From DATMAM01 sp035559995 (GTDB lineage: Bacteria > Desulfobacterota > Binatia > UBA9968), in assembly GCA_035559995.1 (NCBI GenBank), contig DATMAM010000010.1, positions 1 through 64,000 of the forward strand: a DNA stretch of 64,000 bases. The letters are read 5' to 3'. The notes beneath the pieces are model-generated. The model searched no databases. It was not told the DNA's origin and saw only the letters and a list, made by a program, of their open reading frames with translations. Of the stretch, positions 50,563 to 59,988 are shown in pieces (position 1 is the stretch's first letter; every line of letters starts with the position of its first letter). Both the position numbers and the translations under genes were made by a program.

Positions 50563-51189
50563 TCATCCGCCGCCGAGCCCGCTTCCCAGGATCTCAACGC
50601 CTTCGGTCCTTTGGATATAGTTGGCGAACCGGTATTTGTTCTCGCGCGGGTCGGGGATGCGTCTGGTCCTTTTCGGTCCGTCCGTGTCGAGCGCCGCGAC
50701 GCGCGCGCGGATGAAATGCGGGCCGTCGCCGGAGAGAGCGGCCCGAATCCTCTCGCGAAAGTCCGCCACGTTTTCCACGGTGCTCGAATGCGCGATGCCA
50801 CAGGCGCGCGCCACGGCTGCCAAGTCCATCTTGCCGCTTGTCGCCGTCGGCATCCCGGGCTGATGCTTGTGGCTGCCCAGATAGTTGCCGTTGTCCATGA
50901 CGACGATCGTCAGATTTTTGGGCGCCTCGTTGGCGATCGTGCCGAGAACGCCGAGATTCAACAAGAGATTGCCGTCGGCATCCAGCGCCAGAACTTTTCT
51001 CTTCGGCAGCGCGAGCGCAAGCCCCAGCGCCGCTGGCGAGCACATACCCATCGTGAGGTGAAACAGGTTCGCGTCGCGCTCCGTCAGCTCGCCCCAAAAG
51101 CCGCTGTTGTTGCCGATGCTCGCAAGCACCAGGACGTCGTCGGGAACCATCCCCGCAAGCTCTTCGAGCAGCGTAAAGCGCGTTACCAT
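50563..51189 (-). CDS. Thiamine-diphosphate decarboxylase, ComE/beta-like subunit
   Basis: A 208-residue thiamine-diphosphate-binding subunit resembling the C-terminal half of sulfopyruvate or phosphonopyruvate decarboxylase. Motifs: GNNSGFWGELTERDANLFHLTMGMCSPAALGLALALP near the start, and the cofactor-binding pattern LALDADGNLLLNLGVLGTIANEAPKNLTIVVMDNGNY (GDG-like to NN). It overlaps the alpha-like gene by 7 bp, so the pair is translated together. Molybdenum hydroxylase and binding-protein genes upstream suggest a catabolic role. Sulfopyruvate versus another 2-oxoacid cannot be decided. Confidence 0.82.
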   Translation of the reverse strand: MVTRFTLLEELAGMVPDDVLVLASIGNNSGFWGELTERDANLFHLTMGMCSPAALGLALALPKRKVLALDADGNLLLNLGVLGTIANEAPKNLTIVVMDNGNYLGSHKHQPGMPTATSGKMDLAAVARACGIAHSSTVENVADFRERIRAALSGDGPHFIRARVAALDTDGPKRTRRIPDPRENKYRFANYIQRTEGVEILGSGLGGG

Positions 51190-51680
51190 AGAGCCTCCTC
51201 GCTCAGCAGCACGGCAACGGGCTTGAGCCAGGCGCGCGCGCTCTCATTGCACTGTGTGATCGCCCTTACGATATCGGCCGACCGGCTCACTATACGATAG
51301 GGAATGTCCATCGCGTTGAGGCCCGGCTCGGTCGTTTTCTTGTAGAGGCCGAGCCAGCGCGGATCGCCGATGTCGCCGCGATAAGGGATGACCACCAAGA
51401 CCGGCACTTCATGCAGCAGATTGATGCGCGCCAGATGATAGGTGGCAACCAATAAACCCGATGTCGCGAGAATCAGCGCCGGCTTCTTTCCGCCGAACCA
51501 CGCGCCGAAGCCGATGCCCACCGCCTCGGCTTCGTTGGCCGCGCCGACGTAGCGGATCCTGGGATCCTCGGCGAGCATTTTGTAAACCTCGATGAACTGC
51601 GCGTCGGGAACGCCGGCAGCAAAATCGATCCCCGCTTCCTTGAGCCCCTGGATTACCAATTGCGCCTTTTCCGGTTTCAT
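51183..51680 (-). CDS. Thiamine-diphosphate decarboxylase, ComD/alpha-like subunit
   Basis: A 165-residue partner subunit with the N-terminal (PYR) domain of the family. GLKEAGIDFAAGVPDAQFIEVYKMLAEDPRIRYVGAANEAEAVGIGFGAWFGGKKPALILATSGL contains the catalytic-type Glu in NEAEAVG. INLLHEVPVLVVIPYRGDIG completes it. It resembles ComD of coenzyme M synthesis and fosfomycin-pathway homologues. The coenzyme M pathway is not otherwise present in the window, so decarboxylation of another 2-oxoacid is as likely. Confidence 0.82.
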   Translation of the reverse strand: MKPEKAQLVIQGLKEAGIDFAAGVPDAQFIEVYKMLAEDPRIRYVGAANEAEAVGIGFGAWFGGKKPALILATSGLLVATYHLARINLLHEVPVLVVIPYRGDIGDPRWLGLYKKTTEPGLNAMDIPYRIVSRSADIVRAITQCNESARAWLKPVAVLLSEEALW

Positions 51681-51819
51681 AATTTCACTTCATGTTTCGT
51701 TTGGAAAATTCGCAGCGCGGGTTGGCGCTCGGATACCCGCCCCGGGCGCGGCGACGATCGGCGCAAGCACCTCCACCCCTCCTGCAAAAAACTTGCGGCC
51801 CATCATTTTTCGATATGCA

Positions 51820-51889
51820 CCACAGAGGCGCGGAGAACGCAGAGAGAATTTTAACAAACAACATCTCTGCGCCCTCGGCGTCTCTGTGG
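51820..51889 (+). repeat. Large imperfect inverted repeat (CACAGAG type)
   Basis: Arms CCACAGAGGCGCGGAGAACG and its near-complement ending TCTCTGTGG enclose an A/T-rich loop. The arms span 51,820-51,846 and 51,864-51,889. Similar dispersed CACAGAG hairpins are common between genes of environmental bacteria. It lies between the ComD-like gene and the Bug-type gene. Confidence 0.7.
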
Positions 51890-51921
51890 CGAATTCCTAT
51901 TCCGAGACCCTTCGCTGTGGC

Positions 51922-52989
51922 CTAGCGCGGCGGCAGCGGCTGGGTCCCGACCACCAGTTTGTAAAACTCGATTACCTCGGGGTCCCGCGGCAGTTCCCTG
52001 ATCGCCCTCTCGTGCGCGTCCGGCAAAAGCGGCGTCGCCTCCTCGCCGGTCATCTTCTGATACTCGGCGAGAAATTCCCGGTCCGTGTAGACCTTCCGCA
52101 TCGCCTCGCGCAATATGTCCGCGCGCTCCTTGGGCGTGCCCGGAGGCAAAACGAAAGGCGAGCCTGCAAGCCGGAAAGTTCGGTGCAGCGTGAGCAGCTG
52201 GCGTTCCCTGTCCGATTTGGCGAAACTCTCGAGCTCAGGGAGATGGGCAAAGCGGGGATGCTTGTCCCCTTTGGGAATCTCGATGATCGCGTGAAAGTCG
52301 ACCAATCCTTTCTCCAGAAACTCCGGGTTTTGCTTGATGACGCTCGACGCGACGCCGGGAGTCGCGTCGAGCTCGCCGTTCAGCAGCGCCACATCCAGCT
52401 CGGGCGAAGAGTAGCCGACGACGAACTTGGGATCTTTCAACCCGAGAATGTAGGCGAACAGCCGCCCCGTGTGATAGATCGGGTGGCCCACGGTCTGCGC
52501 GCCGATTCTCAGGCCCGAGTACGCGCGCAGCTTCTCCAAGCTGCCGAGCCCGAGCTTTCGGCTGGTAAAAAACACGTAATGGGACGCGCTGTTCGGCGAG
52601 CCGAGGTAGATGAACTTGTCGAGGTCGTACTGAACGCCCGCGTCGCCGAGAACGGCGGAGGAGACCATCCCGCTCGGCGCGCTGCCGATGACAAGGCCGT
52701 CGGCGCGCGCGCCGCGATAAAGATGGTTCGCGGCCTTCTGGCCTCCCCCGCCGGGCATGAACTCGATGACGATCGTCGGATTGCCCGGAATGTGCTTCGT
52801 CAAATACTTCACCACGGCCCTCGTGCGCATCTCGCCGACGCCGCCCGGGGCGCTGCCGCGAATCATCGTGATCGTCTTTCCCTGATAGAACGGCGCCTGC
52901 GGGAAGGCCGCCGAGAAAGAAAGGCAAACGGACAACGAGCTCAGCGCTACGACGAGAAAAAGCCTAAGTCCTTTTTTTCTCGGTCCCAT
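51922..52989 (-). CDS. Bug/TctC-type tripartite transporter binding protein
   Basis: A 355-residue exported protein. A signal peptide (LRLFLVVALSSLSVCLSFSAAFPQA) precedes the TctC fold: PFYQGKTITMIRGSAPGGVGEMRTRAVVKYLTKHIPGNP, IEFMPGGGGQKAANHLYRGARADG and FVLPPGTPKERADILREAMRKV. These are signatures of Bug proteins that serve tripartite tricarboxylate transporters. No TctA or TctB membrane genes are nearby, so it is an orphan. Its start overlaps the 3' end of the molybdenum hydroxylase gene by 26 bp, so the ligand is likely the substrate or product of that enzyme. Confidence 0.9.
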   Translation of the reverse strand: MGPRKKGLRLFLVVALSSLSVCLSFSAAFPQAPFYQGKTITMIRGSAPGGVGEMRTRAVVKYLTKHIPGNPTIVIEFMPGGGGQKAANHLYRGARADGLVIGSAPSGMVSSAVLGDAGVQYDLDKFIYLGSPNSASHYVFFTSRKLGLGSLEKLRAYSGLRIGAQTVGHPIYHTGRLFAYILGLKDPKFVVGYSSPELDVALLNGELDATPGVASSVIKQNPEFLEKGLVDFHAIIEIPKGDKHPRFAHLPELESFAKSDRERQLLTLHRTFRLAGSPFVLPPGTPKERADILREAMRKVYTDREFLAEYQKMTGEEATPLLPDAHERAIRELPRDPEVIEFYKLVVGTQPLPPR

Positions 52990-55219
52990 GAGAAACCTCC
53001 CTTAGCGCGCGCCAAACCTTCTCCGGCGTGAGCGGCAACGAGTTCACGCGCGCGCCCGTGCTCCAGAAAACGGCATTGCCGACGGCCGGCGCGACGGGAA
53101 TGATCCCGCCTTCCCCCAGCCCTTTGGCGCCGTACGGCCCCGGTCCGTTCCCGTCTTCAATCAAAATCGATTCGAATCGATCGGGAACGTCCTTGAAGCG
53201 CGGCACTCTGTACCCGATCAGACCGGAGTTGACGATTTGCCCGCTCTCGTAACGGTAGCTCTCGTACAGCGTGTGGCCGAATCCCATCATCGCCGAGCCC
53301 TTGTCCTGGCCGTGGCACTGCTCGGGGTGGAGCGCTTTGCCGGCGTCGGCCGCGGTCACGTATTGCTTGACTTGGATCTTACCGGTGTCGCGATCGACAT
53401 CGACTTCGGCCGCGCCCGCGCTCACTTCCCAGAAAAGCGGATTGGCGGGCTCGGGCGCCATGCCGCTGTGCGCGTAGCCCCGGCCGACAAGCTCGCCGCC
53501 CTGCATCGCGAAGTGGCGGTGAATCAACTCGCCGTAAGAGATTTTCTTCCCTCCGGCCGATGCTACGCCGTCCTTCAACACGATCACTTCCGGCGGCGCC
53601 TCAAAATACTGCGCGGCAAGCTCGAGCACCTGCCGCCGCGCATCGGCGCCCGCGAGCTCCACGGCCTTGCCCATGACCGTCGTCGAGCGGCTCGAGCCCG
53701 TCGAGCGATCGAACGGCGTAAACGCGGTATCGATGGGCCGGATGGTCACCCGGTCGAGCGGCACGCGCAACTCCTCGGCGACGATCTGGCTCATCACCGT
53801 TTTGGCTCCCTGACCGAGCTCGACAGTACCGCAAAGCAAAACGACGCTGCCGTCGGAGAGCACGTGAACCGTGGAGGTTGAAGCCAGCGGCGCGCCGGGG
53901 TCCGTCGTGCCAAAGCCGATTCCCCGGCCGCACCCGTCCCTCGTGACCGGCCCGTCCCAGCCGATCCGCCCTGCGACAAGCCTGAGCGCCTTGAAGAGAT
54001 CGGCGTCGAGCGGCCTGTACTTGGGCCGGATCTCCTCGCCCGGCTTGACGAGATTCCTCAAGCGGAGCTCAAGCGGATCGAGCCCGAGGCTGTGCGCAAT
54101 TCTATCGAGCTGCGATTCCGTCGCCCAGGCGGTCTGCGGTCCCCCGATCGATCGAAACGAGGCGGCCGAGACCGTGTTCGTGTACACGCAGTAGGATTTT
54201 ATCTTGAGGTGCGGGTAACGATACGGGCCCAGGATTCGCGTCAACGTTCGCCCCGCGACGATCGGTCCGGTCTCGGCGTAAGCGCCCGTGTTGAGATAAA
54301 TCTCCGCCTCTTTGGCCACGAGCGTTCCGTCGTTCTTGACCCCGGTCTTGAGGCGGCACTTGAGCGCGTGGCGCCGGCACGTCGCCATCGCCTCGGAGAC
54401 GCTGAGCGCCACTCTGACCGGGCGGCGCGCCTTGCGCGCGAGCGCGACGACCAGCGGCTCGATCTTCGCTCCCGACTTGCTCCCGTAGGCCCCGCCGACG
54501 TAATTCACGTGGACGCGCACCTTCGAGAGCGGGTAACGAAAGATTTCCGCAATCTCCTGGCGCACGCCGAACGGGTGGCCCGTCGACGTCCAGAGATGAA
54601 TGCCGTCCTCGTCGACGCGCGCGATCGCGGCGTGCGGTTCCATCGCGTAGTGATAGACCATCGGGAACTCGAAAGTGTCCTCGAAGACCGCATCGGCCCC
54701 GGCAAAGCCCTCTAACACATCGCCTTTCACGAGCTCGGTCTCAAAGCAGATGTTTCGCTCGGCAAACGGATGAACCAGCGGCGCGCCCGCGGCGATCGCC
54801 TCGTCGATTTCAGTCACCGCGGGTAACTCTTCGTATTCGACATGGATCCGGCCCAGCGCCTCCTCCGCGGCCCGCGCATCGCTTGCGGCCACGGCCGCAA
54901 CCGGCTGGCCGGCAAAAAGCACCCGGTCGACAGCGACAATCGTCTGATCCTTGGTTTTGCCCCGGCCCATGTAGGGACTGATGTCGGAAAAATCTCTCGC
55001 CGTCAGAACCGCCGCCACGCCCGGCATCGCCTCGGCTTCACGGGCATCGATGAGGCGCACGCGCGCGTGCGCATGCGGGCTCCGGAGAACTTTTCCCTCA
55101 ATCATTTCGGGGATCACGAGATCGCCGGCGTACTTGGCCCTGCCGGTGACCTTCGCGACGCCGTCGACGCGGGGAACCGACGTGCCGATCACGGAAAAGC
55201 TGCTCATGGCATGGCTCAT
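52964..55219 (-). CDS. Xanthine-dehydrogenase-family molybdopterin subunit
   Basis: A 751-residue large subunit of a molybdenum hydroxylase, which hydroxylates aromatic or N-heterocyclic carbon, or oxidises aldehydes or CO. Landmarks: IGTSVPRVDGVAKVTGRAKYAGDL at the start, GQPVAAVAA, YVGGAYGSKSG, RSIGGPQTAWATESQLDRIA, EELGQ-type CGTVELGQGAKTVMSQIVAEEL, and GAKGLGEGG near the end with the catalytic Glu. ATG 55,207 is an alternative start. Its usual partners, the FAD and iron-sulfur subunits, are not encoded next to it, so they must lie elsewhere or be missing. Confidence 0.92.
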   Translation of the reverse strand: MSHAMSSFSVIGTSVPRVDGVAKVTGRAKYAGDLVIPEMIEGKVLRSPHAHARVRLIDAREAEAMPGVAAVLTARDFSDISPYMGRGKTKDQTIVAVDRVLFAGQPVAAVAASDARAAEEALGRIHVEYEELPAVTEIDEAIAAGAPLVHPFAERNICFETELVKGDVLEGFAGADAVFEDTFEFPMVYHYAMEPHAAIARVDEDGIHLWTSTGHPFGVRQEIAEIFRYPLSKVRVHVNYVGGAYGSKSGAKIEPLVVALARKARRPVRVALSVSEAMATCRRHALKCRLKTGVKNDGTLVAKEAEIYLNTGAYAETGPIVAGRTLTRILGPYRYPHLKIKSYCVYTNTVSAASFRSIGGPQTAWATESQLDRIAHSLGLDPLELRLRNLVKPGEEIRPKYRPLDADLFKALRLVAGRIGWDGPVTRDGCGRGIGFGTTDPGAPLASTSTVHVLSDGSVVLLCGTVELGQGAKTVMSQIVAEELRVPLDRVTIRPIDTAFTPFDRSTGSSRSTTVMGKAVELAGADARRQVLELAAQYFEAPPEVIVLKDGVASAGGKKISYGELIHRHFAMQGGELVGRGYAHSGMAPEPANPLFWEVSAGAAEVDVDRDTGKIQVKQYVTAADAGKALHPEQCHGQDKGSAMMGFGHTLYESYRYESGQIVNSGLIGYRVPRFKDVPDRFESILIEDGNGPGPYGAKGLGEGGIIPVAPAVGNAVFWSTGARVNSLPLTPEKVWRALREVSHGTEKKRT

Positions 55220-55439
55220 CCTGCGCTTCTTGGCCGCTCGCGCCGATTGGGGGAAGTTCACGTGCCGGCCGTGAGATCAACGGCCTTGGACTTGCGGACG
55301 ACCGTGCACGCGGGAAGCTTCACTGCGCCTCCCATACAATGGCCGAAGGGGAGTGTCAACATTGCAAGGCGCGGGCTTAAACTTGCTGGGCCTTTTGGAG
55401 AAGTCGTCCGTGGTATCGTGGCAAGCCCGCCAGACTCCG

Positions 55440-56234
55440 CTAACCGACGCTTTTTCTAATTTGCGCTTCTCGCAGCACTACGACCTTGTTTTGCGTGTAG
55501 CTAAAAGCCAGATTGAAGGCTATCGCGATCAGGAACACTAAAAGAAGAACCGCGTACATTTCGGCGATTTGAAAATGGTTGTAGTACTCGATGATGAGAA
55601 ACCCCAACCCTTTTTGTGACAGCTTGGTTTCCGCCAGGAGAATCCCGATAAAAGCGACCGCACCGCCCAATCTCAGACCTAGCCAAAGCGGCGCCACAAT
55701 GGCAGGCAAATAGACCTTCAGCACGATTTGCCTCCGTTGCGCCCCTAACAAACGCGCCGCCTCGAGAAGAACCGGCTTGACCTGGCGCACGCCAGTAGCC
55801 GCATAAATCGCCACTGGAAAAAAGGACGACGCCACTCCCATTCCGACGCGCGATGCCATGCCGATGCCCAAAAACCAAAGAAAGATGGGGTAAAGAATAA
55901 TTTTCGGCACCGGCGCCAACCAAAGAATGATTGGCTCGAAAATCGCGCCTGCGCTCCGGTTCGCTCCGAGCGCCAGTCCCACCGCGGCGCCCCCGGACGC
56001 GCCGATCGCAAAGCCCCACGCCACTTCATAGAGCGTAAAGAGCAGGTGCGGTAGAAAATCTCCTTCAACGAGAAGGCTTAGCGCTGTCGCCGCAACCGCC
56101 CACGGAGAGGGGAAAAGCCTGTCAAATGATAAGCCCAGAGAACTGATGGCGGACCACAGCGAAACAAAAAGACCAATAATCGCGAGCCGCAGCAAAAGGA
56201 TCGCTAGCCGTTGAGTGACGGTTGTTTCTCTCAC
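55440..56234 (-). CDS. ABC transporter permease (SsuC/TauC type) 2
   Basis: A 264-residue inner-membrane permease with about six hydrophobic segments. The cytoplasmic coupling loop is visible as EAARLLGAQRRQIVLKVYLPAIVAPLWLGLRLGGAVAF, matching the EAA motif. It is a homologue of the permease just upstream, and together they should form a heterodimer. The GTG start at 56,234 is 9 bp after the upstream gene stop. It is the last gene of the transporter operon. Family members carry nitrate, taurine, sulfonates or aromatic acids. Confidence 0.88.
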   Translation of the reverse strand: MRETTVTQRLAILLLRLAIIGLFVSLWSAISSLGLSFDRLFPSPWAVAATALSLLVEGDFLPHLLFTLYEVAWGFAIGASGGAAVGLALGANRSAGAIFEPIILWLAPVPKIILYPIFLWFLGIGMASRVGMGVASSFFPVAIYAATGVRQVKPVLLEAARLLGAQRRQIVLKVYLPAIVAPLWLGLRLGGAVAFIGILLAETKLSQKGLGFLIIEYYNHFQIAEMYAVLLLVFLIAIAFNLAFSYTQNKVVVLREAQIRKSVG

Positions 56235-56243
56235 CGGTTTGTT

Positions 56244-57011
56244 CTAGAGCGTCCCCAGCAATCTTTGCCCTTTTAGGAGCACGCGCAAAAACAGTACTGA
56301 AAACAAGATCACCAGAAACACCCCGACATAGAGCTCTTGGGTATCGAGCCTAAAATAGGCGCTCGAGATCAAATTGCCGATGCCTCCCAGCGCCACCACG
56401 TACTCCATAGCGATGATGCTTAAGAGGATGTAGATGAATCCCAGCCGTAGCCCCGTGAAGATCAGCGGCGCCGAAGCCGGCAGCAGAATGTGGCGCAGGA
56501 GCTGCCAACGCGTGACTCCAAGAGTCAACCCCGCTTCGATTAGCGTTCGATTCACTTGTCGCAACGCGTTGTAGGTTCCCAAGATGATGGGAATTACGCC
56601 GACCAGCAAAGCCTGCGCGATGATCGCCGTCAACGTCCTTCCAAACAGGACCAAAAACACCGGGTAAAGGAGAATCAGCGGCGAAGCGAACAGCGACCCG
56701 AACAGCGGCTCACAAGCGCGTCCCAGTAGCGGGTAGCGCCAAAGAAAATAGCCGAGCGGAAGCCCGGTCGCCGCTCCTAGAGCAAATGTCACGAGGGCCA
56801 TGTACAACGTCGTACCGGAAATGGAAAAGATCCTGCCGTCACTGACCATCGGGCCGAGCGCCGTCAGGATTTGGGAGGGCCGTGATACAAATAGGGGGCT
56901 GATCCATTCTTTCGCGACGCAGGCTTCGACCAGTGCCAAGAACACAACGACGACGATGACGCGCCATATGCCCGCCGAACTTTTCCTAAGCCTCTTCGTC
57001 TTTCCAGCCAT
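56244..57011 (-). CDS. ABC transporter permease (SsuC/TauC type) 1
   Basis: A 255-residue inner-membrane permease with a positively charged start (MAGKTKRLRKSS) and about six membrane segments. The EAA coupling loop reads EAGLTLGVTRWQLLRHILLPASAPLIFTGLRLGF. ATG 57,011 overlaps the upstream binding-protein stop by one base (TGATG), a sign of translational coupling. It forms the transporter channel with the second permease and the ATPase of the same operon. Confidence 0.88.
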   Translation of the reverse strand: MAGKTKRLRKSSAGIWRVIVVVVFLALVEACVAKEWISPLFVSRPSQILTALGPMVSDGRIFSISGTTLYMALVTFALGAATGLPLGYFLWRYPLLGRACEPLFGSLFASPLILLYPVFLVLFGRTLTAIIAQALLVGVIPIILGTYNALRQVNRTLIEAGLTLGVTRWQLLRHILLPASAPLIFTGLRLGFIYILLSIIAMEYVVALGGIGNLISSAYFRLDTQELYVGVFLVILFSVLFLRVLLKGQRLLGTL

Positions 57012-58021
57012 CACGGTTTGGGAACAAGACTCAAATCCGTTGCGCGATCGAAGTCCTCACGGGTGAACGGCTTCTTCACAAACTTGAATTTGACGGCATC
57101 GGCCAAAGATCGCTCAATCCCCACGATGGGAGCGAGCGCCATGCTTTCGGGCGTGTAGAACTTCCACGCTTCCTTGACGGTCGAGAGGCTTTCCTTGAGT
57201 TTGGCGTTTGCGATCCAGATCTTGGCCGCTTCCTCTTGTTGGCCAAAGATAAACTTCGTCGCTTCCTGTATGGCTCTCAAGTATTCTCGCAGCGCCTGCG
57301 GCCGCGCCTTCAACAACTCGCTCCGGGCCACGTTGACCCGCAGCGTGATTTCCGATAGCCCGGGAATTTCATTGCCGCCAAAGAGCATTCTTATGTTCTT
57401 TTTCTCGATTTCTTCGAAGAAAAACGGCGGTGTAGACCAGCCAGCGTCAATTTGGCCGGTCATCACAGCCGTAAATTGCTCCGGAGGACTCCCAACGGCT
57501 GTGGGCTCGGGCTCCTTCAGCTTCTTCGACTTAAACCACTCCGCCAGGACCAAGGTTGCCATATGCGAGGAAGCTCCAGGATTGCTAAAGCCGATCTTTC
57601 GGCCCGCCAAATCTTCAATCCTTTTGATGGCGGAGTCTCCTTTGACGTACCAGAAAATGTCGCCCAAGCCCTTGGCCTCTGCGGAAACGATCTTGAGAGG
57701 CGCCCCTTTTTCCAGAGCGCTCAGCGTCGCGAGAAGGCCGACGCCGATAGCGAGGTCGGCATCCCCAGCAACCATGATTTGCACCTGATCTCCCCCGCCC
57801 CGCGCAAAGATCGGCTTGACTTGGAGTCCAACCTTATCGAAGAACCCTTTTTGCTGCGCGACGTAAAACGGCAGGCTGATGTCGAACAGAACCCGATGCG
57901 GCAGTACCACTCGCAGGGGCTCCGCCCCTTGGGCCTGAGCGGAGTTATGCTGGCTGAACACGAAACTAAATAAAACCACTGCCACCCTAAACGCTCGCGA
58001 ACCCCACCAATGTCCGAGCAT
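57011..58021 (-). CDS. NMT1/SsuA-type substrate-binding protein
   Basis: A 336-residue exported binding protein. A signal peptide (WWGSRAFRVAVVLFSFVFSQHNSAQA) leads to PLRVVLPHRVLFDISLPFYVAQQKGFFDKVGLQVKPIFARGGGDQVQIMVAGDADLAIGV, the typical NMT1 domain start, and later KIGFSNPGASSHMATLV. ATG 58,021 follows GGAGG and lies 11 bp after the ATPase stop. It is the dedicated binding protein of the transporter encoded downstream. The ligand is unknown but probably a small organic acid or sulfonate. Confidence 0.9.
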   Translation of the reverse strand: MLGHWWGSRAFRVAVVLFSFVFSQHNSAQAQGAEPLRVVLPHRVLFDISLPFYVAQQKGFFDKVGLQVKPIFARGGGDQVQIMVAGDADLAIGVGLLATLSALEKGAPLKIVSAEAKGLGDIFWYVKGDSAIKRIEDLAGRKIGFSNPGASSHMATLVLAEWFKSKKLKEPEPTAVGSPPEQFTAVMTGQIDAGWSTPPFFFEEIEKKNIRMLFGGNEIPGLSEITLRVNVARSELLKARPQALREYLRAIQEATKFIFGQQEEAAKIWIANAKLKESLSTVKEAWKFYTPESMALAPIVGIERSLADAVKFKFVKKPFTREDFDRATDLSLVPKP

Positions 58022-58032
58022 AACGACCTCCT

Positions 58033-58935
58033 CTAATGTCTCTCCTGCAGGTAATCGAACCCTTTGAGCGCCTCTTCCCGCAGCAAGCTCCAAACTTCAG
58101 CAGTAAGCTTGACGCTGCGTTCGCTGCCGATGACTTCAGCACCTCGCGGCCGGGGAAGATCGACGTGGACGATTTTCTTGATACGCCCCGGCCGGGCGGT
58201 CATCACCATGACCCGATCGGATAACTGGACCGCCTCCTGGATGCTATGCGTGACAAACACGATGGTTTGACCGAGCTTTTCTTGAATACGGCGAAGCTGC
58301 TCGCCCAGAATCATTCTGGTCTGCTCATCGAGCGCGCCAAATGGCTCGTCCATGAGAAGAATTTCCGGCTCCAAGATGAGGGCGCGTGCGATCGCAACTC
58401 TCTGTCTCATACCGCCGGACAGTTCGGAGGGGTAGCGGTTTTCAAAGCCCGACAGGCCCACCAGCTCGATCATGCGAGCGCACTTTTCGCGCCTCTCGTC
58501 CCGCGGGACGTGCCGCATCTCCAACCCGAACTCGATATTTTGAATGGTTGTGCGCCAAGGGAATGTTGAATCTTCTTGAAAAACCATGCCGATCGCGGGG
58601 TGAGGACCCGCTAACGAATTCCCAAGAACGCTGACGGTCCCCTCGAAATCCCCAACGAGCCCCGCAATAATCCGCAGCACCGTGGACTTACCGCAACCGG
58701 AAGGTCCGATAATCGACAGGAATTCGCCTTTAAACACGGAAAAACTGACCTCCGAAAGAGCCTCTACGCCCGGCGAATCGTCAGTCGATTCGAATCGCTT
58801 GCTCACCTGTGCGAGAGTGACGACAGCGGAGCGATTCGCAGAATCGTTTGCGGCGTTTCGCACAACCGGACGAAATCGTGAAGAGTTGAGGGACTCTATC
58901 CTCCGCGCCCCGCTGGTGTCAAAGCCGTGGCGCAC
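58033..58935 (-). CDS. ABC transporter ATPase (SsuB/TauB type)
   Basis: The ATPase that powers the two permeases. Motifs in order: Walker A GPSGCGKST, Q-loop GMVFQEDSTFPW, signature LSGGMRQRVAIARAL, Walker B ILLMDEPFGALDE, and the switch His in VFVTHSIQEAV. The start is uncertain: the frame is open to GTG 59,022, but that would overlap the upstream gene by 59 bp, so GTG 58,935 is used, with GTG 58,863 also possible. A 40-60-residue leader before the ATPase core is unusual for this family. Confidence 0.88.
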   Translation of the reverse strand: MRHGFDTSGARRIESLNSSRFRPVVRNAANDSANRSAVVTLAQVSKRFESTDDSPGVEALSEVSFSVFKGEFLSIIGPSGCGKSTVLRIIAGLVGDFEGTVSVLGNSLAGPHPAIGMVFQEDSTFPWRTTIQNIEFGLEMRHVPRDERREKCARMIELVGLSGFENRYPSELSGGMRQRVAIARALILEPEILLMDEPFGALDEQTRMILGEQLRRIQEKLGQTIVFVTHSIQEAVQLSDRVMVMTARPGRIKKIVHVDLPRPRGAEVIGSERSVKLTAEVWSLLREEALKGFDYLQERH

Positions 58936-58963
58936 CCTACTCGTCGCGTGGCCCAGGCGCGCT

Positions 58964-59953
58964 TTAGCGCACTCCCAAGACCGATCGAAACTCTTTCGGA
59001 TCCATTTCGTCGCTGCTCGCACGCAGCGGGATGAGATCCAAGGATTTCGGATTTAGACGCTCTGCCGAGGGGGTTACGTCCATCCGGGTGGACACCCGCC
59101 CCATCGCGCTCAAGAGTTCGCCTCCTTCTTTGGACAGGGCAAGATCAAGGAACAAACTAGCCGCGTTGGGATGCGATGAGCGCACAGGCAAAGCCATCGA
59201 GATCGGGACAGCCACCATGGGTTTGACCGCCACCCAATCGACGGGCGCGCCGCGCAAGCGCAGCCGCTCCACCAGGTGGGCGTAAGTAATCGCCAGAGGA
59301 AATTCCCCGGCCGCAAGCAGATTCGCGATCAGAACGTTGCCATCGCGGAAGGCCGGCTTTTGGCCACTGAGTTTGCGCATGAAGTCTTTTGCTTTCTCAG
59401 GCCCCAAGAGACTGCGCATGCCGAAATACCAGTCGTACGACCGCGGGTCCAAAGTAATCTTGCCGTCGGCCCATCGGGGGTCTAACAGCTCATCCCATCT
59501 TTTCGGGGCGTCGGCGGCCCGGACATGGGTGGTGTTGTAAGCAATCGTATAATAATTGTTGTAGATATCGACCCACTGGCCTCGGGGGTCCTTGAACTTC
59601 TCGGGATAAGCTTCTAATTGCGCCGAGACGATCTTCCGCAACAGCCCCTCTTTCTGCAGCAGCAAAAGATCGGATATCTTTCCTGAAACAACGTCGAACA
59701 AGAATTGCTGCGCCCTGGTTTCAGTTAAGATTCGGTTGAGCAGAGGCGCGCTCCCGGCTCTAAAGAAGCTGGCTTCCACAAACGGATAGCGGCTCCGATA
59801 CAAATCCAGCAGCTTGGTCGAGTCTTCCGGCTGCATAGCGGTGTAAAGCACAAGCTTTCCCTCTTTCCTGGCCGCGCTGAGCGTTTGTTCTTGGGCACAC
59901 AGGACAATCTCCGTCCAAAGAAGAACAAAAGCCGCTATCCAGGCTACGGTCAT
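58964..59953 (-). CDS. Fe3+-type solute-binding protein
   Basis: A 329-residue exported protein. A signal peptide (MTVAWIAAFVLLWTEIVLCAQ) is followed by TLSAARKEGKLVLYTAMQPEDSTKLLDLYRSRYPFVEASFFRAG, typical of Fe3+/thiamine-type binding proteins, then YNNYYTIAYNTTHV and DLALSKEGGELLSAMGRVSTRMDV. It lies upstream of the SsuB-like gene, giving this operon two unrelated binding proteins. Either one serves a remote transporter or both feed the same one. It follows the cupin gene by 35 bp. Confidence 0.85.
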   Translation of the reverse strand: MTVAWIAAFVLLWTEIVLCAQEQTLSAARKEGKLVLYTAMQPEDSTKLLDLYRSRYPFVEASFFRAGSAPLLNRILTETRAQQFLFDVVSGKISDLLLLQKEGLLRKIVSAQLEAYPEKFKDPRGQWVDIYNNYYTIAYNTTHVRAADAPKRWDELLDPRWADGKITLDPRSYDWYFGMRSLLGPEKAKDFMRKLSGQKPAFRDGNVLIANLLAAGEFPLAITYAHLVERLRLRGAPVDWVAVKPMVAVPISMALPVRSSHPNAASLFLDLALSKEGGELLSAMGRVSTRMDVTPSAERLNPKSLDLIPLRASSDEMDPKEFRSVLGVR

Positions 59954-59988
59954 CGGAGCACTCCCTCGGATCGAGCCCATCGCGGAAG

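Noticed and set aside
51183..51680. Coenzyme M biosynthesis
   Set aside because: Only the ComD/ComE-like pair is present; no ComA, ComB or ComC homologue is in the window.
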